Origin: JAHEJB01 sp041748175
GTDB taxonomy: Bacteria; Bacteroidota; Rhodothermia; Rhodothermales; Rubricoccaceae
Length of the DNA stretch: 32,202 bases
NCBI GenBank assembly: GCA_041748175.1
Contig: JBGTDU010000082.1
Span: 1 to 32,202 of the forward strand
Direction of reading: 5' to 3'
The notes beneath the pieces were generated by a model. The model did not search any database. It was not told where the DNA came from and saw only the letters and a program-made list of their open reading frames with translations. This document shows positions 14,789 through 23,741 of the stretch, piece after piece. The first letter of the stretch is position 1. Each line of letters opens with the position of its first letter. The position numbers and the translations under genes were made by a program.

Positions 14789-17278
14789 ATGTCCCTCCGA
14801 CACACTCTTCTGGCCGCCAGCCTGCTTCTGGTTGCCTCGCCCGCTTTCGCACAAGCCTCTCGCGTACAGAATGCGCTCGATTACCTCACGCGCGAGTCCA
14901 CTGATCTCGGGCTCTCTCAAAACAATGAAGCCGAGTGGTCGGTTACCAATGCCTACGAAAGCCGCCGAAGTGGCACCATGCACGTCTATCTGCGGCAAAC
15001 GGTTGGTGGAATTGAAGTAGTGGGATCTGAAATGACGGTGAGCGTTGGCCGTGACGGGCGTGTATTTCACAGCGCAGGTGAGATGGCTGCCGGGCTAGAT
15101 CAGCAGATTGTTGAACAGCGCCGATCGCTGGACGCCATGTCTGCTGTGCTCCGTGCAGCTTCCTACGCCGGCATTCGCGCGATGCCGTCGCTTCGTCTGC
15201 AGGAATCAGGATCGGATGCCAGTCTCGCAACGTCGTTTTCGGTGAACGGCCTGGAGGACAACCCGGTCCGCGCCAAATTGGTTTACAAACTGGATGCAAA
15301 CGACGTCTACCGCTTGTCGTGGGAGGTAGAGATCGCCCTTGCTTCGCAGAGTCAGTACTGGCTGGTTTTCGTGGACGCCTCGACCGGCGAGGAAGTCGAT
15401 AAATTCAACCTGACCGTTGAAGAATCGTTCGGCGACGTGGTCGGGAATACGCTCCTTTCTGAAGCGTCGTCCAGCTTTATGCCTTTTGAAGCAGAAGAGC
15501 ACGCGCTTGCGGCCCTGGCACCGGCGGCCATCGTTGGGTCCTACAGAGTGTTCCAGCTTCCTGTTGAGTCACCAAAGCACTCGGTTCCGGCCCTGCCAGC
15601 CGACGGCAGAACCACGCATGCCAATCCGGACAATGCCACGGCCTCCCCCTTCGGCTGGCACGACACGAATGGCATTCCGGGCGCGGAGTTCACGGATTCC
15701 CGTGGCAACAATGTCGATGCCCTCAAGGGCGCGACCCGTTCATCTGGCGGAGCTTCGCTGATCTTCAACGATCCGGCAAATTTCGCAAACTCGCCCGTAA
15801 CGTTTGTAGCTGCCGCCATCACGAATACCTTTTACCATAGCAATGTTTTCCACGACATCGCCTACCAGTATGGGTTTGACGAGCCAGCCGGAAACTTCCA
15901 GGAAAACAACTATGGAAACGGTGGTGTGGGCAGCGATCGCGTAACCGCGAACGTGCAGGCCGCGGGCAACTGCAACGCGAACTTCGGCACGCCAAGCGAC
16001 GGCGGCAATCCTACGATGAACATGTATCTTTGCACCACCCCTAACCCGGATGCGGATACCGACTTCGACACGGTCGTCATCCAGCACGAGATCGCGCACG
16101 GCATATCGAATCGCCTGACAGGTGGGCCTGCCAATGTTAATTGCCTGAACAACGCCGAGCAGATGGGCGAGGGCTGGAGTGACTTCTTCGGGATCTCGAC
16201 GACGATGGAAGTGGGTGACGCCCGAGGCGATACGCGGGGCGTTGCGACGTATTCGCTGACTGGAGGATCTCCAACTAGTGGCGGCATTCGCCTTGCGCCC
16301 TACGACACGGACTTCGCAGCCAACAACTACACATATCAGCGGACGCGCACTCTCTCAGGCCCACACGCAATCGGATTCGTCTGGGCAACGGCCCTTTGGG
16401 AAGTGATGTGGGATCTCGTAGATGCGCACGGCTTCAGCACCGACCTGTACAATGCAGGCGGAACCGCTGGCAACCAGATTATGCTGAATCTGGTCATGGA
16501 AGGGATGAAACTTCAGCCATGCTCGCCCGGTTTCGTTACTGGTCGCGATGCCATCCTCGCCGCAGACGTGTCGCTGTACGGCGGAGCGCACACCGACGAG
16601 CTTTGGGCTGCCTTCGCACGCCGCGGCCTTGGCCTCAGTGCAAGCCAGGGCAGCTCGACCACCAACTCGGATAACACCGAAGCCTTCGACGTCCCTCCAC
16701 CATCCGGCGATCCGATCACACTCACCGTAACAACTCAGAGCAACGGTGCCGGAACCAAGGGCAAAGCCATCCTTGACTGGATCCCATTCGACGGCGGGAC
16801 GGACAAAGTTGAGGTTTTCCGCGATGGCTCTCTCGTCCGGAATACAGCGGATGACGGCCATTTTGTAGATCGTTTGAATCCTCCACCTGCTTCAGCCAAC
16901 TATCAAGTCTGCGACCGGGAGACGGGTGAATGCTCGAATACTGTTTCCGTGACATTCCTGAGCGGAGCGGTTGCGGACAACTCGGCAACGTCATCCGCAT
17001 TGGCTTCCGAATCTGGATTGACAGAACTCCGGGGCGCTTATCCAAACCCGTTCAATCCTACGTCAACGATCAGGTTTGCCCTCGCCGAGCGCGGCCCGAT
17101 CGAGCTTTCCGTCTTCAACACACTTGGGCAGCGCGTAGCGGTTCTGGCAAGCGGCGTTGAGGAAGCAGGAAGCCACGAGGTGCAGTTCGACGCTTCGTCG
17201 CTCCCAAGCGGCGTGTACATTTACACGCTCAACGCGGAAGGCCAACTGCTTACCGGTCGGCTCATGCTGGTTAAGTAG
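14789..17278 (+). CDS. M36-family (fungalysin) metalloprotease with T9SS sorting domain
   Basis: The protein has 829 residues. A signal peptide ends ASPAFAQA (about 15-22). The propeptide (about 25-215) resembles a fungalysin/thermolysin propeptide (GIEVVGSEMTVSVGRDGRVFHSAGEM). The catalytic part (about 280-635) has ITNTFYHSNVFHDIAYQYGFDE, the zinc motif HEIAH (H433, E434, H437) and EGWSDFF with the third ligand E461. From residue 640 a Cys-containing module (GDPITLTV...FDGGTDKVEVFRDGS) is followed by the type IX sorting domain (YPNPFNPTST at 751-760, ending LMLVK). It should be exported through Sec, then T9SS, and released or anchored outside. The C-terminal 190 residues are shared with the M43 protease downstream. 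A strong terminator follows. Confidence 0.95.
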   Translation: MSLRHTLLAASLLLVASPAFAQASRVQNALDYLTRESTDLGLSQNNEAEWSVTNAYESRRSGTMHVYLRQTVGGIEVVGSEMTVSVGRDGRVFHSAGEMAAGLDQQIVEQRRSLDAMSAVLRAASYAGIRAMPSLRLQESGSDASLATSFSVNGLEDNPVRAKLVYKLDANDVYRLSWEVEIALASQSQYWLVFVDASTGEEVDKFNLTVEESFGDVVGNTLLSEASSSFMPFEAEEHALAALAPAAIVGSYRVFQLPVESPKHSVPALPADGRTTHANPDNATASPFGWHDTNGIPGAEFTDSRGNNVDALKGATRSSGGASLIFNDPANFANSPVTFVAAAITNTFYHSNVFHDIAYQYGFDEPAGNFQENNYGNGGVGSDRVTANVQAAGNCNANFGTPSDGGNPTMNMYLCTTPNPDADTDFDTVVIQHEIAHGISNRLTGGPANVNCLNNAEQMGEGWSDFFGISTTMEVGDARGDTRGVATYSLTGGSPTSGGIRLAPYDTDFAANNYTYQRTRTLSGPHAIGFVWATALWEVMWDLVDAHGFSTDLYNAGGTAGNQIMLNLVMEGMKLQPCSPGFVTGRDAILAADVSLYGGAHTDELWAAFARRGLGLSASQGSSTTNSDNTEAFDVPPPSGDPITLTVTTQSNGAGTKGKAILDWIPFDGGTDKVEVFRDGSLVRNTADDGHFVDRLNPPPASANYQVCDRETGECSNTVSVTFLSGAVADNSATSSALASESGLTELRGAYPNPFNPTSTIRFALAERGPIELSVFNTLGQRVAVLASGVEEAGSHEVQFDASSLPSGVYIYTLNAEGQLLTGRLMLVK

Positions 17279-17315
17279 CAACCAACGTCGAGTCAGATTG
17301 GGGAATCTGTCGAAG

Positions 17316-17352
17316 AGCCCCGGGCGCCAACACGGCGTTCGGGGCTTTTCTT
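17316..17352 (+). terminator. Rho-independent terminator after M36 protease
   Basis: AGCCCCGGGCGCC pairs with GGCGTTCGGGGCT (13 pairs including two G-T) around the loop AACAC, followed by TTTTCTT overlapping the end of the stem. It lies 37 bases after the stop and insulates the protease from the tRNA gene. Confidence 0.88.
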
Positions 17353-17435
17353 GAAGGTTGGCCCGTTCAACATCTTCCAGCAGGGAGTTTCGTCCGGCCA
17401 CCAACCCCAACCGTCTGTGTTTAGATTGTAGAAAT

Positions 17436-17508
17436 GGGGCTATAGCTCAGTTGGTAGAGCGCTTCGTTCGCAATGAAGAGGTCAGCGGTTCGAATCCGCT
17501 TAGCTCCA
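17436..17508 (+). tRNA. tRNA-Ala (anticodon CGC)
   Basis: A 73-base cloverleaf. The acceptor GGGGCTA pairs with TAGCTCC, with G3-T70, the alanine identity wobble. The D stem is GCTC/GAGC, the anticodon loop TTCGCAA gives CGC, and the T arm is AGCGG-TTCGAAT-CCGCT. The discriminator is A. No CCA is encoded (CGA follows). It reads GCG codons. It sits singly between the two protease genes. Confidence 0.97.
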
Positions 17509-17802
17509 CGAACGACCTTTGCAGAGTGACAAACGGCAGGCTTCGACTCGTCCGTAGGCTCGTCGCTCAATTCGGTTGGAGGCGAGTGTGAGGCCGATCC
17601 CGAGGCGTCTGTCCAACGATAGATTTTGGTAAAGGCCGTTGACTACTCGGCACGAAAACGCGACAGCTTGTGAAGGTGTTATTTAGAGTCCGTGAAGGGC
17701 TGATAAGGAGGCTATCATCTGCGCTGCCGTAGTGGATCTCAGCGACCGCCTCCGGTCTCCGAAACTTCAGCCCCCTTTCACCGACGCAAGCCAATTCACT
17801 AA
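17509..17802. other. Intergenic stretch between tRNA-Ala and M43 protease
   Basis: I see no convincing gene, hairpin or repeat in these 294 bases. Short frames here, including one that runs through the tRNA, lack start signals and family resemblance. It must hold the promoter of the M43 gene, but no clear -33/-7 pair stands out. Confidence 0.5.
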
Positions 17803-19299
17803 ATGAAAGCCTTATTGTTACGTCGCCGCGTTTATGCGCTCTCAACGGCCCTCATGGCCTTTCTTTTCGTTCTGGCCGCCGGAAACGTGTCCGCGCAGAA
17901 CCTCAGCATTCTCCCGAATCCGATATCGGACATCACCTACGCCTCTGACAGCGGGTCTCAAATTGCCGGGACGCGCTGCCTTACGCCCATTCCCAGCGAT
18001 GCTGATCTTGTCGACATCGAAGCTGCTCTGGCGGCAACCCGAACCCGTTTCGGCGGGGATCTCAATCTCGCGGTGACGACGATTCCTGTTGCCTTCCACG
18101 TTGTCCGTTCAGGCACGTCGGTTTCGCAGGGTAATGTGTCGGATCAGATGATCGCAGACCAGATCGACGTTCTCAACGCAGCGTTTGACAACACAAACTT
18201 CCAGTTCGAACTCGCGGTTACCACACGGACGACGAACAGCTCCTGGTACACCGGTTGCGCCGGCAATCAGGAGAACTCTATGAAGCAAGGGCTGAACGTT
18301 GACCCAGCCAGCACACTCAATTTCTACTCGTGCAACCCCAGCGGCGGCATTCTTGGCTACGCGTATCTGCCGAGCACCTTCCCCGAGAGCGACTACCGGC
18401 ACGGCGTTGTCGTGCTGCATTCATCTCTGCCTGGTGGTTCGGCGGCCCCGTACGACGAAGGTGATACGGGCACGCACGAAGTAGGCCACTACCTCGGCCT
18501 CTACCACACGTTCCAGGGTGGATGCAACGGCAATGGCGACTTCATCGACGATACGCCAGCGGAGGCCAGCCCCGCGTTTGGTTGTCCGGTAGGTCGCAAC
18601 ACGTGCGCGAGCGCCGGCAATGACCCGATCCTGAATTTTATGGATTATTCGGACGATGACTGTATGATTGAGTTCACATCGGATCAGTCGGATCGGATGG
18701 ACGTGCAGGTCGCAACCTACAAGCCAACGCTGCTGGAAGGCGGCGGCGGCGGCGATCCGATCACACTCACTGTGGACGTCGTTTTTTCGGGTGGTACCTA
18801 CAAAGCCAAGCTCGACTGGGCTCCGTTTGACGGTGGTACTGCAAAGGTGCAGGTATTCCGGGATGGGTCCTTCCTTAGAAATACAGGGGACGACGGAAAT
18901 TGGACCGACAAGTTGGGCGCGTCTCCGAATGCATCCTACACTTTCCAGGTCTGCGACAAGGAGACTCCGAGCGAATGTTCGAACGTGGTCACCGTAAACC
19001 CGTTGACAGGCCCAACTGCTGAAGCTAGCGCGACCGCACCTTCTACAGAAGTGAGAGCCTATCCGAATCCGTTCAACCCAACGTCGACGCTAGCCTTTAC
19101 GTTGACCGAGCGCGCGGATGTGGAACTGGCAATCTTTAACACGCTGGGCCAGCGGGTTGCATTGCTTGCTGATGGCACGTTTGAAGCTGGCGAACATCAG
19201 GCTGTCTTTGAGGCAGGTTCGCTGCCCAGTGGCATCTACTTGTACCGGCTCCGCGCCGGCGCTGATTTGCGGACCGGCCAACTGATGCTGGTGAAGTAA
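17803..19299 (+). CDS. M43-family metalloprotease with T9SS sorting domain
   Basis: The protein has 498 residues. A basic N-terminus plus hydrophobic stretch ends NVSAQ (about 28-32), the likely signal cleavage site. The catalytic domain (about 90-310) is a metzincin of the pappalysin/cytophagalysin M43 type: TIPVAFHVVRSG, then HEVGHYLGLYH with zinc ligands H225, H229 and H235 and base E226, then Met-turn ILNFMDYSDD (M280). Cysteines at 152, 177, 241, 261, 268 and 287 suggest disulfides. A five-glycine linker (313-317) leads to GDPITLTV and a repeat module, then the sorting domain (YPNPFNPTST at 420-429, ending LMLVK). It is exported through Sec and T9SS. The last 180 residues match the M36 protease upstream. 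Confidence 0.95.
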   Translation: MKALLLRRRVYALSTALMAFLFVLAAGNVSAQNLSILPNPISDITYASDSGSQIAGTRCLTPIPSDADLVDIEAALAATRTRFGGDLNLAVTTIPVAFHVVRSGTSVSQGNVSDQMIADQIDVLNAAFDNTNFQFELAVTTRTTNSSWYTGCAGNQENSMKQGLNVDPASTLNFYSCNPSGGILGYAYLPSTFPESDYRHGVVVLHSSLPGGSAAPYDEGDTGTHEVGHYLGLYHTFQGGCNGNGDFIDDTPAEASPAFGCPVGRNTCASAGNDPILNFMDYSDDDCMIEFTSDQSDRMDVQVATYKPTLLEGGGGGDPITLTVDVVFSGGTYKAKLDWAPFDGGTAKVQVFRDGSFLRNTGDDGNWTDKLGASPNASYTFQVCDKETPSECSNVVTVNPLTGPTAEASATAPSTEVRAYPNPFNPTSTLAFTLTERADVELAIFNTLGQRVALLADGTFEAGEHQAVFEAGSLPSGIYLYRLRAGADLRTGQLMLVK

Positions 19300-19329
19300 G
19301 CAGACCCAAAATGGGTTGGTTTTGTCGAT

Positions 19330-19364
19330 GAGCCCAGGCGCCGAGCGGTGCCTGGGCTCATTTA
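19330..19364 (+). terminator. Probable terminator after M43 protease
   Basis: GAGCCCAGGCGCC pairs with GGTGCCTGGGCTC (13 pairs with one G-T) around the loop GAGC, 31 bases after the stop. The tail ATTTATG is only moderately T-rich. The stem design closely resembles the terminator of the M36 gene. Confidence 0.75.
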
Positions 19365-19489
19365 TGTTGGGTACTACGCGTCGCCCATTGACTCTCTGAA
19401 TGCCTATTTGGGCGTTGGAATTTGATGTCATCGAACAGCGAGCGCGGTTGTTGGCGGGCACCTCCGGCATGCGGTCGGAACTGTCGTCT

Positions 19490-20221
19490 TTACGGCAGCA
19501 TCCAGGCCGACTTCAACCGATCATATTCTCGTTGCGGTAGCTGGACGAGGACAGGCTGCTGGGCAGCATCGAGCCACTCGGCAGTCCGAACCATCTCCCC
19601 GGATGCCATTGCGGTACATCCGGAGGTCGTGGAATCGGGGCCGCGCCAGATGTGCAGGAAAATGCACGACCCACCTTGCGGCGTCGCGGTGCTGTTGTGA
19701 GCCACTTCGACCCCGAGCCGATACAGCTCATCCTGTCGCCGCATTTCCTCGTGGCTCGTCCAATCGACCTCGACCATTCTTCGATCTAACACCCGATTGT
19801 AAAACCGCGAATCCGAATCATCGACGCACTCTACGTCGCTCGTGGTGTGCATATAGGGCAATCCGGTTTCGACTGAATCGGCATAGCCAAAAGTTTGGGT
19901 CAACATGAATATGCCGGCGGGCGCGCGTCCGCCTCCCTCGCGTTTGATCAGTCCATTGGATTGTTCCGGATGCAGCCCCTTCCCCCAGCCGAGGCCGCTT
20001 CGTCCGACGACCACGGGGATCAAGTCGGAAGCGGGCTCCCACACGCCGTCGGTGCGCTCAAAGCGTTGCATCGTTGCGGACGTTGCCTCCCAGGATGCGG
20101 TCGTGACGACGATCATCTGCCTGCTCTCAGTGGGCACGACGGCCGAAACCGGCGTGAGCGTTGGCTGGGCGCGACATCCGAATGCGACGCCAGCTAAAAC
20201 AAGAATTCCTAAACGTCGCAT
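19490..20221 (-). CDS. L,D-transpeptidase-like (YkuD/COG3786) lipoprotein
   Basis: The protein has 243 residues from the ATG at 20219-20221, chosen because MRRLGILVLAGVAFGC is a lipoprotein signal (cysteine 16); an upstream ATG would add 25 residues in front of it. Motifs of the COG3786 branch follow in order: GRSGLGWGKGLH (73-84), KREGGGRAPAGIFMLTQTFGYAD, CVDDSDSRFYNRV, VDWTSHEEM, then GSCIFLHIW with catalytic H190 and TTSGCTAM with nucleophile C202. Such proteins make or trim 3-3 peptide cross-links in peptidoglycan, or attach proteins to it. The lipid anchor places it in the periplasm. It is divergent from the DinB-like gene. Confidence 0.9.
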   Translation of the reverse strand: MRRLGILVLAGVAFGCRAQPTLTPVSAVVPTESRQMIVVTTASWEATSATMQRFERTDGVWEPASDLIPVVVGRSGLGWGKGLHPEQSNGLIKREGGGRAPAGIFMLTQTFGYADSVETGLPYMHTTSDVECVDDSDSRFYNRVLDRRMVEVDWTSHEEMRRQDELYRLGVEVAHNSTATPQGGSCIFLHIWRGPDSTTSGCTAMASGEMVRTAEWLDAAQQPVLVQLPQREYDRLKSAWMLP

Positions 20222-20371
20222 TGCGATGAGTCGGCGTTTGAATACTGTCGGACCAACCCCGGCCGCGACAAATTGTAGGTGGCAGGGGCGTTTCATGATA
20301 CCTCGCTACGACTCGAATCGCTTGTCGAAAATGAATCGAAGTAGATTGCAATCCCGCTCACTCCACGCCTC

Positions 20372-20926
20372 ATGTCGTTCTCCAACCCTCCCCGCTATTC
20401 GGCTGAGACCGCGAGTGCCTACGTCGCGGCATTAATTGAGCTCCTCGGCAACCGCGATCCGATGGACGTGATGGCCGCGACGCCAGAGGGAGTGCGGCTG
20501 GCCGTTGCGGGACTTTCCCGAGAAGACATCCGAAAACCAGAAGCGGAAAACAAGTGGTCGGTGCTACAGGCGGTGCAGCACCTGGCGGATTCGGAACTCG
20601 TGTACGGCTACCGCATGCGGCTCATCGTGGCGGAGGACCAACCGGGCATACCGGGCTACGACCAGAACGCCTGGGCGACGAAACTCCTCTACAACAACGC
20701 GGATATCGAGCATGCACTCGCCGACCTTGCCGCCATGCGATCCATGAACCTGCGATGGTTGAACGGCCTCGCCGATGAAGCTCTTGGCCGCTGGGGCCTC
20801 CATAGCGAGCGCGGCCAGGAGTCGGTGCGCCATATCGTGAAACTCCTCGCCGCCCACGATCTGGTCCACCTCAACCAGATCACTCGGATCAAGGCCGCCG
20901 TTGCGAACGGTGAAGGGACGCCGTGA
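20372..20926 (+). CDS. DinB-superfamily protein
   Basis: The protein has 184 residues, predicted almost wholly helical. The DinB four-helix-bundle pattern is present: KWSVLQAVQHLADSE with H70, then AAHDLVHLNQI with H162 and H166. These three histidines form the usual metal site. Members include bacillithiol and mycothiol S-transferases, metal-dependent hydrolases and many damage-inducible proteins of unknown activity. The substrate here is not indicated. It is soluble and cytoplasmic, a single gene. Downstream (20927-21086) are only two small hairpins before the methyltransferase end. Confidence 0.85.
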   Translation: MSFSNPPRYSAETASAYVAALIELLGNRDPMDVMAATPEGVRLAVAGLSREDIRKPEAENKWSVLQAVQHLADSELVYGYRMRLIVAEDQPGIPGYDQNAWATKLLYNNADIEHALADLAAMRSMNLRWLNGLADEALGRWGLHSERGQESVRHIVKLLAAHDLVHLNQITRIKAAVANGEGTP

Positions 20927-21084
20927 AAACGCCCGGACTTTGGAGCGACCGAGGGTCGGAAATCCGAAGACGGATGAAGCGAAACCGCAAGAAAGGAACG
21001 GAGCGGCTACCTTGCCACAAACGCTCTATGCTCGATGAGCGGCCAACGCGTTAGCCGGAAGCACTCCATGTTCACGTCTCGGCG

Positions 21085-21105
21085 CTTCACCCTTCACCCT
21101 TCACC
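21085..21105. repeat. Three tandem 7-base repeats across a stop codon
   Basis: CTTCACC occurs three times in a row. The minus-strand methyltransferase gene ends inside the tract (stop at 21087-21089), so its last residues KGEG are encoded by it. Gain or loss of one unit would shift the frame at the very end and change the C-terminus. Confidence 0.9.
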
Positions 21106-21830
21106 ATATAACCCAAATAACCAACCGCCCGAGAGCGTGTGTGCGTGAAGGCAAACGCGGGGTGGATTCGCCGGTGAAGCACGGACCACCAGAATGCGCT
21201 GTTGGCGACGGGCCGGACGCCCTGAATCTCTGTTACCGCCAGCCCCACCTCGCCTGCCATCTGGCTTAGCTCCTCCGGCGTGATAAAAAGCTCATACACG
21301 TGAACGTGGTCGGGCGTATAGCGCGCAACGATTTTCATCCCGTGAATAGCAAGAAGCCAGGCCGCGGGTGTTCGGTTAAAGGTGTGGAATACGGCGACGC
21401 CTCCTGGACGGAGGACTCTGGCTGCCTCGGCAAGTACGTCTCGGGGCCGTTCAACATGCTCCAGCATGTCGAGAAGTAGCACGGAATCATAGTGCGCGTC
21501 CGGCTCGCGCGTGTCGTACGCATCGGCGACCGTGAATGACGCGTCGGTGCCTGGAGGAGTCCGGGATGTTGCAATTTCGATGGCGCCCTGCGCAAGATCA
21601 ATGCCCTTTACACTAAAACCCGCCTCCGCTATCGGCAAGGCGACCAAGCCAGCGCCACAAGCAACATCCAGAACACGCGCACCTGGCTCCAGCCCAACGT
21701 CGCCGAGCACCTTACGAACGTAAGCGATCTTGATGACGGACTCCGCGCGCAGTAGCGCTATTGCGTGATCGTCTCCTTCAAACCAGCGGTTGCCGAGATC
21801 GGAGTAGAAGGCGTTGTTGATTGCGGACAA
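21087..21830 (-). CDS. SAM-dependent methyltransferase, UbiG-like
   Basis: A 247-residue class I methyltransferase. Motif I is VLDVACGAGLVALPIAEAGF (53-72); an acidic post-I residue lies in VKGIDLAQGAI (75-85); VLLLDMLEHVERP and AARVLRPGGVAVFHTFNRTP follow, all typical of UbiG/methyltransferase-11 proteins. The opening NNAFYSDLGNRWFEGDDHAIALLRAES resembles UbiG-type O-methyltransferases. I see no ATG or GTG ahead of this opening, so a TTG at 21828-21830 is the likely start. It lies 70 bases after the type III polyketide synthase on the same strand and probably methylates its product. Since relatives of this organism use menaquinone, ubiquinone synthesis is unlikely. Confidence 0.87.
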   Translation of the reverse strand: MSAINNAFYSDLGNRWFEGDDHAIALLRAESVIKIAYVRKVLGDVGLEPGARVLDVACGAGLVALPIAEAGFSVKGIDLAQGAIEIATSRTPPGTDASFTVADAYDTREPDAHYDSVLLLDMLEHVERPRDVLAEAARVLRPGGVAVFHTFNRTPAAWLLAIHGMKIVARYTPDHVHVYELFITPEELSQMAGEVGLAVTEIQGVRPVANSAFWWSVLHRRIHPAFAFTHTRSRAVGYLGYMVKGEG

Positions 21831-21900
21831 AGGCGTATACGATAGTGCGGAAGTGTGGGCCGCCCTCTTCGGTTACGAAGCACGAACAACGCACGGCGCT

Positions 21901-23067
21901 TTAGATCATCTGCATCAGATTCATCGCAACGGTCAGCCCCGGCCCGAATGCCACCGAACAGACGAGATCTCCGGCGGCCACTGCATCATCGTCCGACATC
22001 GATGCCCAGATGTGGGGAATGGTGGTAGAGGACATGTTGCCACGCTCGAAGAAAACGCCCCTGCTATGCTGAATGGCTTTTTCGGGAAGCCGGAGAGCCT
22101 CCGCTGTGCTTTCAATAACACGAGGACCGCCAGGATGGACCGCCCACCATGGCACATCGGAAACCTCCAGTCCATTCCTGCCGAGAAAGCGCGTCACCGC
22201 CGCGCCAAGGTTGTCGTTGATATGATCGGGGATGCTGCGGCTCAGGGTCATCCGAAAAGCAGAGTCCGCCACCCGCCAGGTCATTTCATCGAGGGTGTCG
22301 GGGATGAGGACTTCGGCATGATCGATGAGGCCAAAGCTGCCCGCGGTGGGCTCGGATCCGACATTCAGTCGGACGGCTCCATCCGCAAACAGAGACTGTT
22401 GCACGATTTGTTCGACGTCAGTTGCCGCAGGATCGTGGTGAAGTGTACACAGTTCGACCAGGAGGATCGCCGCAATCGAACCCGGACTTTCGTCTGGCGC
22501 GGTCGTCACAAATTTTCCAGCCGCAACGCTTTCTGCGGCCACGGCTAAGGCCGGGAGCGCGGCATAGCAACCCATGTGCCCCACATGGAGGATACGTGAG
22601 TTCAACCATCCGTTTTCGACGGCGACCCGTTGAACAGCCGTTGGGCTGTCGTACCCCGTGCACGAAACCTGTACGAGCAGATCGGGCGCATCCGAATCGG
22701 CGCTAAACGCATCACGAGCAAGGTCGAGCGACACCTCGCTGAAGACACTCATTCGCGCGTCAAGCGAGGCACGACACCACGGCAATGCGGTCGCGCCAGT
22801 CTGACCATCTCCAAAAATCGGCGGCGCGTGAACGAGCATCCGATCCCAATCTTGATGGGTGTAGTCGTCGAGGCAGGTTGTGCGAGAGCCAATTGCCGAG
22901 GCTTTAGCCAAGCGGTCGTAGAACCTGAGGGCACGCTGTTGTTCTGAACCCGGTACTGCGCTGGCCGCTCGCTGCAGCGCGGCTTTCATCCAGGCGATGC
23001 CTTCTGCCTGCAAAACGGAGTGTCCGAACGAAAGCGGCAAAGAGTAGACATACGCGCGATGGCTCAT
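21901..23067 (-). CDS. Type III polyketide synthase
   Basis: A 388-residue enzyme of the chalcone/stilbene synthase family. The start at 23065-23067 gives MSHRAYVYSLPLSFG; 36 further in-frame codons upstream look non-coding. The catalytic triad is clear: C167 in GHMGCYAALPAL, H311 in WWAVHPGGPRVIES, and N344 in RGNMSSTTIPHIW; the conserved AFGPGLTV loop follows (373-380). These homodimeric enzymes extend an acyl-CoA starter with malonyl-CoA to give alkylresorcinols, alkylpyrones or similar phenolics. The adjacent methyltransferase suggests a methylated lipid product, as in srs-type or bps-type pairs. The starter unit cannot be told from sequence alone. Confidence 0.93.
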   Translation of the reverse strand: MSHRAYVYSLPLSFGHSVLQAEGIAWMKAALQRAASAVPGSEQQRALRFYDRLAKASAIGSRTTCLDDYTHQDWDRMLVHAPPIFGDGQTGATALPWCRASLDARMSVFSEVSLDLARDAFSADSDAPDLLVQVSCTGYDSPTAVQRVAVENGWLNSRILHVGHMGCYAALPALAVAAESVAAGKFVTTAPDESPGSIAAILLVELCTLHHDPAATDVEQIVQQSLFADGAVRLNVGSEPTAGSFGLIDHAEVLIPDTLDEMTWRVADSAFRMTLSRSIPDHINDNLGAAVTRFLGRNGLEVSDVPWWAVHPGGPRVIESTAEALRLPEKAIQHSRGVFFERGNMSSTTIPHIWASMSDDDAVAAGDLVCSVAFGPGLTVAMNLMQMI

Positions 23068-23292
23068 AGCAAAATAGAGGAAGTGGATCTCTTCATGCCG
23101 GAGTTGGGCGTTGGTTCCGTCTCGAATGCAAACCCGACATCGCGTGTGAATGCACCGACCGCTGTTAGATATCACTCGTTATCGTGACATCCTGAATGTT
23201 TGAACGGAAGTGCGAGCCTGGGTTAAAGAGTGCGATGCTGGCGCCGATAATTGTGTCCGACCGAACCCCAATTCACCAATCACATCCGCATC

Positions 23293-23715
23293 ATGAAGAA
23301 GTTTTTCGCTTTCGCCGCGTGCGCAATGCTGTTCGCCGGCTGCGATTTCGTCGGCGGCTCGGACAGCCCTGTCGCCCGCGTCGCAAACATCACCATCACC
23401 GACGCTGCTATCGGCAGCGCATCGAACATCCGCATCGAAGTTCAGGACGTCGCCGGACGCGCCTACGCTTCGAGCAACCGCAGCGGCCCTTCGTTCCCGC
23501 TTTCGCTCGACACCGCGTTTGATGTCTTCAGCGGAGGACGCGACCTGTCCGTGGTCGTAATGGCCGATAACGGAGAAGGCGCGTCGCAGCGCTACACGTT
23601 CCTCGCAGCATCCAATTCGTTTGACGGCGACGCCCTCGCGGCCGCAGCCGGGTCGTCGGTGCAGGTTGGCGGTAGCGTCTCCGCACAGATCGATGTTGCA
23701 GCGTCTGCCGAGTAG
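23293..23715 (+). CDS. Small lipoprotein, unknown function
   Basis: A 140-residue protein from the ATG at 23293; an earlier in-frame ATG would place 14 odd residues before the signal. MKKFFAFAACAMLFAGC gives the lipid cysteine at 17. The body (VARVANITITDAAIGSASNIRIEVQDVAGRAYASS) reads as a small beta-sandwich of Ser/Ala/Asp-rich strands and resembles C2- or Ig-like lipoproteins of marine Bacteroidota relatives. No named family is recognised. It is divergent from the polyketide synthase and closed by a strong terminator. Confidence 0.78.
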   Translation: MKKFFAFAACAMLFAGCDFVGGSDSPVARVANITITDAAIGSASNIRIEVQDVAGRAYASSNRSGPSFPLSLDTAFDVFSGGRDLSVVVMADNGEGASQRYTFLAASNSFDGDALAAAAGSSVQVGGSVSAQIDVAASAE

Positions 23716-23741
23716 CAAAGACCCATCAGCTCTGCCAAGTG

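Noticed and set aside
17358..17591. Small frame containing GAIAQLVERF
   Set aside because: This is the well-known peptide produced by translating a tRNA gene; the region encodes tRNA-Ala.
18739..18753. (GGC)5 repeat as a contingency locus
   Set aside because: It is in frame and encodes a five-glycine linker between protease and C-terminal module; unit changes would only alter linker length.
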